DNA of 64,000 bases, taken from NCBI RefSeq assembly GCF_003460605.1, contig NZ_QTVN01000006.1:190510-254509 (forward strand), given 5' to 3'. The translations under genes were made by a program, and so were the position numbers. The stretch is from Ruminococcus sp. AF31-8BH (GTDB lineage Bacteria > Bacillota > Clostridia > Lachnospirales > Lachnospiraceae). Below the pieces are notes generated by a model. That model ran no database searches and was not told where the DNA came from. It was given only the letters and a program-made list of their open reading frames with translations. Shown one piece after another: positions 61,833 through 64,000 of the stretch. The stretch's first letter is position 1. Each line of letters opens with the position of its first letter.

Positions 61833-61867
61833 TATGTCGAAAATATGCTTTTCTTTTTTCGACATAT
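61833..61867. terminator. Hairpin in the gap upstream of the STAND-like gene
   Basis: TATGTCGAAAA (61833-61843) pairs with TTTTCGACATA (61857-61867), an 11-bp perfect stem with a T-rich loop. It lies about 90 bp upstream of the STAND-like gene start and could be an operator or a terminator for the interrupted gene to the right. The rest of 61745-61990 has nothing recognised. Confidence 0.4.
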
Positions 61868-61990
61868 TGCGCACGGTTATGTTTTTTATTGAGTGAAATA
61901 TTGAATTTTCAAGGTTCAACGCATCTTATGAGTATAGCAACTAAAGTAAAAACAGCCCCTTCCAGGGCTACTTTCGTTGATTTTCTGTTT

Positions 61991-62115
61991 CTAAACTTCT
62001 ATTGATGTTTGATGAAGACTTTCCAAATCTGTAAACAGATCTTCGTGTGAAGACCATATTACTTTTAAGCCATGCTGTTCCCAATACACAGTCTGTGCCT
62101 GAATAAGATAATTAA
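61991..62115 (-). pseudogene. C-terminal fragment of an unidentified protein, cut by the IS1380 element
   Basis: On the minus strand an open frame of 41 codons runs from the edge of the IS1380 element to a TAG at 61991. It includes VNYLIQAQTVYWEQHG, LKVIWSSHEDLFTDLE and SLHQTSIEV, with coding-like composition but no start codon or ribosome binding site. It reads as the tail of a gene whose N-terminal part would have lain on the other side of the insertion. No matching continuation is visible after 63752, so the gene was probably further deleted. Family unknown. Confidence 0.55.
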
Positions 62116-63752
62116 CCTGAATTATTCACGGCTTTGCCGTGAAAGTGGCTGAAAGCCACATAGTTACTGTATTTTAATTGCACATTGCTTTTCACTTATT
62201 AAGTAAATGAAAAAAGAGCATCCATTTGTGGTAAAATTAAGGTGTTCAAAGTCTTAACAATCCCAAACAAAGGAGCCCTTTATGAGTATTGTAAACACCT
62301 TTTCACTTCAAAGCAATAGGCAAATTAAAATAAATTTTAATGGAGGTGATTTATCCTCCGATGCAGGACTCCTTTTGATAAAAGAATTCGCTGCAAAGAT
62401 CGGTTTTACAAAGCTGATCAAAAAGAAGTTTAAAACCAATGATAAATCTGTCCGATTCCACAAAGACCATGAAAATCTGTTACAGATGATCTATCAGGTC
62501 ATCTCTGCATATTTTCAGGATGACTGTACGGATGAGCTGACTTTGGATCCTGTTTTCCATGCTGTTCTTGATAAAGAAAGTCTGGCATCACAGCCAACAT
62601 TATCAAGATTTTTTAACCGTATGGATGAAGATACTCTGGTACAGTTTGATGACATTGATAAAAATCTCAGGGATATCATCTATTCTATAAAACGCCCGGA
62701 GCATATGCTTCTGGACTTAGACAGCACTCTGTTTGGCACTCATGGCAAGCAGGAAGGAGAAGGATTCAACTTCCATTATCAGGCACATGGATATCATCCA
62801 TTACTGTGCTATGACGGACTGACCGGAGATCTGATAAAAGCGGAACTTCGTGACGGAACGCTCTACTGCAGCAATGGGGCAGATAAATTTATGAAATCCA
62901 TCTTTCAGGAATACCTGGAAAGAGGCATTAAAACTTATCTTCGTGGTGACAGTGGGTTCGCTTCTCCCAAACTTTATGAAACCTGTGAGAGTAATGGCTG
63001 CTCTTATGCCATCCGTTTAAAACAGAATCCCGCACTCATTGCCCTGGCTTCTGATAAAGATGAAGCTCTGTACAAAGCAACCCAAAAGGATCAGATCAGC
63101 TATGCAGTAACTTATGGCGAATTTATGTACCAGGCGGGTTCATGGAACTATCCAAGACGTGTGGTTTTCAAAATTGAGAAACCATATGGTCAGCTGACAC
63201 ACATATACACCTTTATTGTTACAAACATGGATATGGAACCTTATCAGGTCATCCAGTTTTACTGTGGCCGGGGCAAGATGGAAAACTTCATTAAGGAAGG
63301 CAAAAGTGGATTTGACTTTGCTGCTGTCAGCAGTCATTCTAAAGTAGTAAATGCCAACCGTATGAGACTTCATATGCTTGCCTACAACTTATTCAATTAG
63401 TTCAAACGACTGGTACTGCCAGCCAATATGCGAAAGCAACAGGTGGATACCATCCGCTTAAAGCTGATAAAAATTGCTGCAAGGGCAATCCATTCAGCAA
63501 GATCTATCACATTCAAACTGTGTAGCAGCTGCCCTTATAAAAGGGAGTTCTACAGGACATTGGAGAATATCCAGCAGCTGTCCGTACAGTTGGAATAGTA
63601 ACTATTAACGTACCTTGACAGTTTCAAAGTAACTCAATCAAATTTCATAGGGGAAGTTTGTCCATTTTTATGGATAATCCGATTGAATTCAAGGAAACTG
63701 TTTCAAGTCTTTGCAGTATTGAGCATTTCTATATGCCCATGAATAATTCAGG
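62116..63752 (+). mobile_element. IS1380-family insertion sequence, about 1.64 kb
   Basis: Perfect 13-bp terminal inverted repeats CCTGAATTATTCA (62116-62128) and TGAATAATTCAGG (63740-63752) flank one transposase gene. The repeats can be extended by AA outside and GG inside with one mismatch. No convincing 4-bp target duplication is seen (TTAA left, TTTA right), so there may have been recombination or later mutation. The transposase carries an in-frame amber codon. Confidence 0.85.
62282..63598 (+). pseudogene. IS1380-family transposase with in-frame amber codon
   Basis: DDE transposase of the IS1380 family. The N-terminal QIKINFNGGDLSSDAGLLLI, then EHMLLDLDSTLFGTHGKQEG, with the first catalytic Asp, KTYLRGDSGFASPKLYETCE, with the second, and YCGRGKMENFIKEGKSGFDF, with the Glu, are intact. 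TAG at 63398-63400 follows NLFN; the frame continues from TTC AAA CGA with KRLVLPANMRKQQVDTIRLK and more, to a stop at 63596-63598. The position normally holds Trp (TGG) in this family, so a single G-to-A change explains it. All catalytic residues precede the stop, but 66 residues of the C-terminal helical tail are lost. Ribosome binding site AAAGGAG precedes the start. Confidence 0.9.
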
Positions 63753-63759
63753 TTTATTT

Positions 63760-63921
63760 TGTGGATAATCATCTTCGGCAGGAAAAATTGTGTTTATAGT
63801 TTTTCCTGCCGTTCTTTTTGTAAAAAGTTATACACCGGATTCCTGCCGTTTGGATCCATCCCCGCCGTTTGGAGGCTTACATTGATATCTTTTTTCACTG
63901 CAAAACAGGGACTTATCCACA
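63760..63921. other. Two perfect DnaA-box-like sequences near the right end
   Basis: TGTGGATAA (63760-63768) and TTATCCACA (63913-63921) are exact 9-bp matches to the DnaA box, facing each other 145 bp apart just outside the IS1380 right end. Between them GGCAGGAAAAA/TTTTTCCTGCC forms a hairpin at about 63778-63809. Whether this is an origin, a regulatory site or chance cannot be told because the window stops here. No gene was found in 63753-64000. Confidence 0.45.
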
Positions 63922-64000
63922 GTCAGATTGACGAAAGGACGTTTTCCTGCAAATTACGTTCAAACGGAATGCCAGTTCCGCTACTGCGGAACGGCTATTC

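Noticed and set aside
62112..63756. Target-site duplication around the IS1380
   Set aside because: TTAA on the left and TTTA on the right do not match in any phase tried, so no duplication is claimed.
1..64000. CRISPR array or cas genes
   Set aside because: No regularly spaced direct repeats and no Cas-like protein were seen; the tandem repeat at 30055-30165 is inside a coding tail.

Overview
The window looks like a chromosomal segment of a Gram-positive gut Clostridium relative, most likely a Lachnospiraceae (Blautia/Ruminococcus-like; inference from gene content, ribosome binding sites of the AGGAGG type and moderate GC). Almost every gene except the homocysteine methyltransferase, a fructokinase-type kinase, the giant dehydratase-activase protein, one small ORF and an IS1380 copy lies on the minus strand.

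Layout. (1) 1-14275: a capsule or exopolysaccharide operon read leftwards from a bifunctional fucokinase/GDP-fucose pyrophosphorylase (Fkp type) through a GT4, three GT2 enzymes, a fucosyltransferase-fold enzyme, a Wzy-like polymerase and a Wzx-like flippase to a sugar aminotransferase and a truncated ATP-grasp-type gene. An IS110-family element sits between flippase and aminotransferase. The part from about 3300 to 9900 is strikingly AT-rich, which suggests horizontal acquisition. (2) 14678-17383: an Rpn/PD-(D/E)XK nuclease-transposase and an LCP-family cell-wall ligase. (3) 17666-30016: homocysteine S-methyltransferase, a DUF362 ferredoxin-like protein, PtsI, then seven genes for two tandem polyamine-type ABC transporters (A-B-C, then A-B-CD fusion plus a separate D), preceded by a highly structured untranslated leader with its own promoter, tRNA-Thr(CGT) and an AllA-like cupin. 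(4) 30049-33488: a divergent GlgB with a Lys-rich repeat tail and a PfkB-family sugar kinase. (5) 33540-34160: a non-coding region with strong inverted repeats. (6) 34176-40939: a serine/branched-chain amino-acid operon (leuB-ilvD-ilvB-serC-serA) with a good promoter. (7) 41166-49446: tgt-yajC, a 1416-residue 2-hydroxyacyl-CoA dehydratase activase-like protein, palindromic repeats, and an operon hisH-hisF-ung-flippase. (8) 51718-53903: an OmpR-type two-component pair. (9) 54072-58000: small genes, nested palindromic elements including one MITE with an 8-bp target duplication, an XRE regulator, and a GT2 fused to a priming polyprenyl-phosphate sugar transferase that could start synthesis of the capsule unit. 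(10) 58381-61744: an unrecognised three-gene cassette: a STAND/NB-ARC-like protein with degenerate nucleotide-binding motifs, a small membrane protein and a small soluble protein that share a short motif. (11) 61991-64000: a gene remnant, an IS1380-family element whose transposase carries an in-frame amber codon, and two perfect DnaA-box-like sites.

The strongest candidates for something undescribed are the STAND-like cassette at 58381-61744 and the structured leader of the polyamine-type transporter operon at about 29183-29296. The repeat families (54478-54645, 47556-47721, 33878-34055 and relatives) are also worth genome-wide comparison. No searches could be run, so family names rest on motif recognition.
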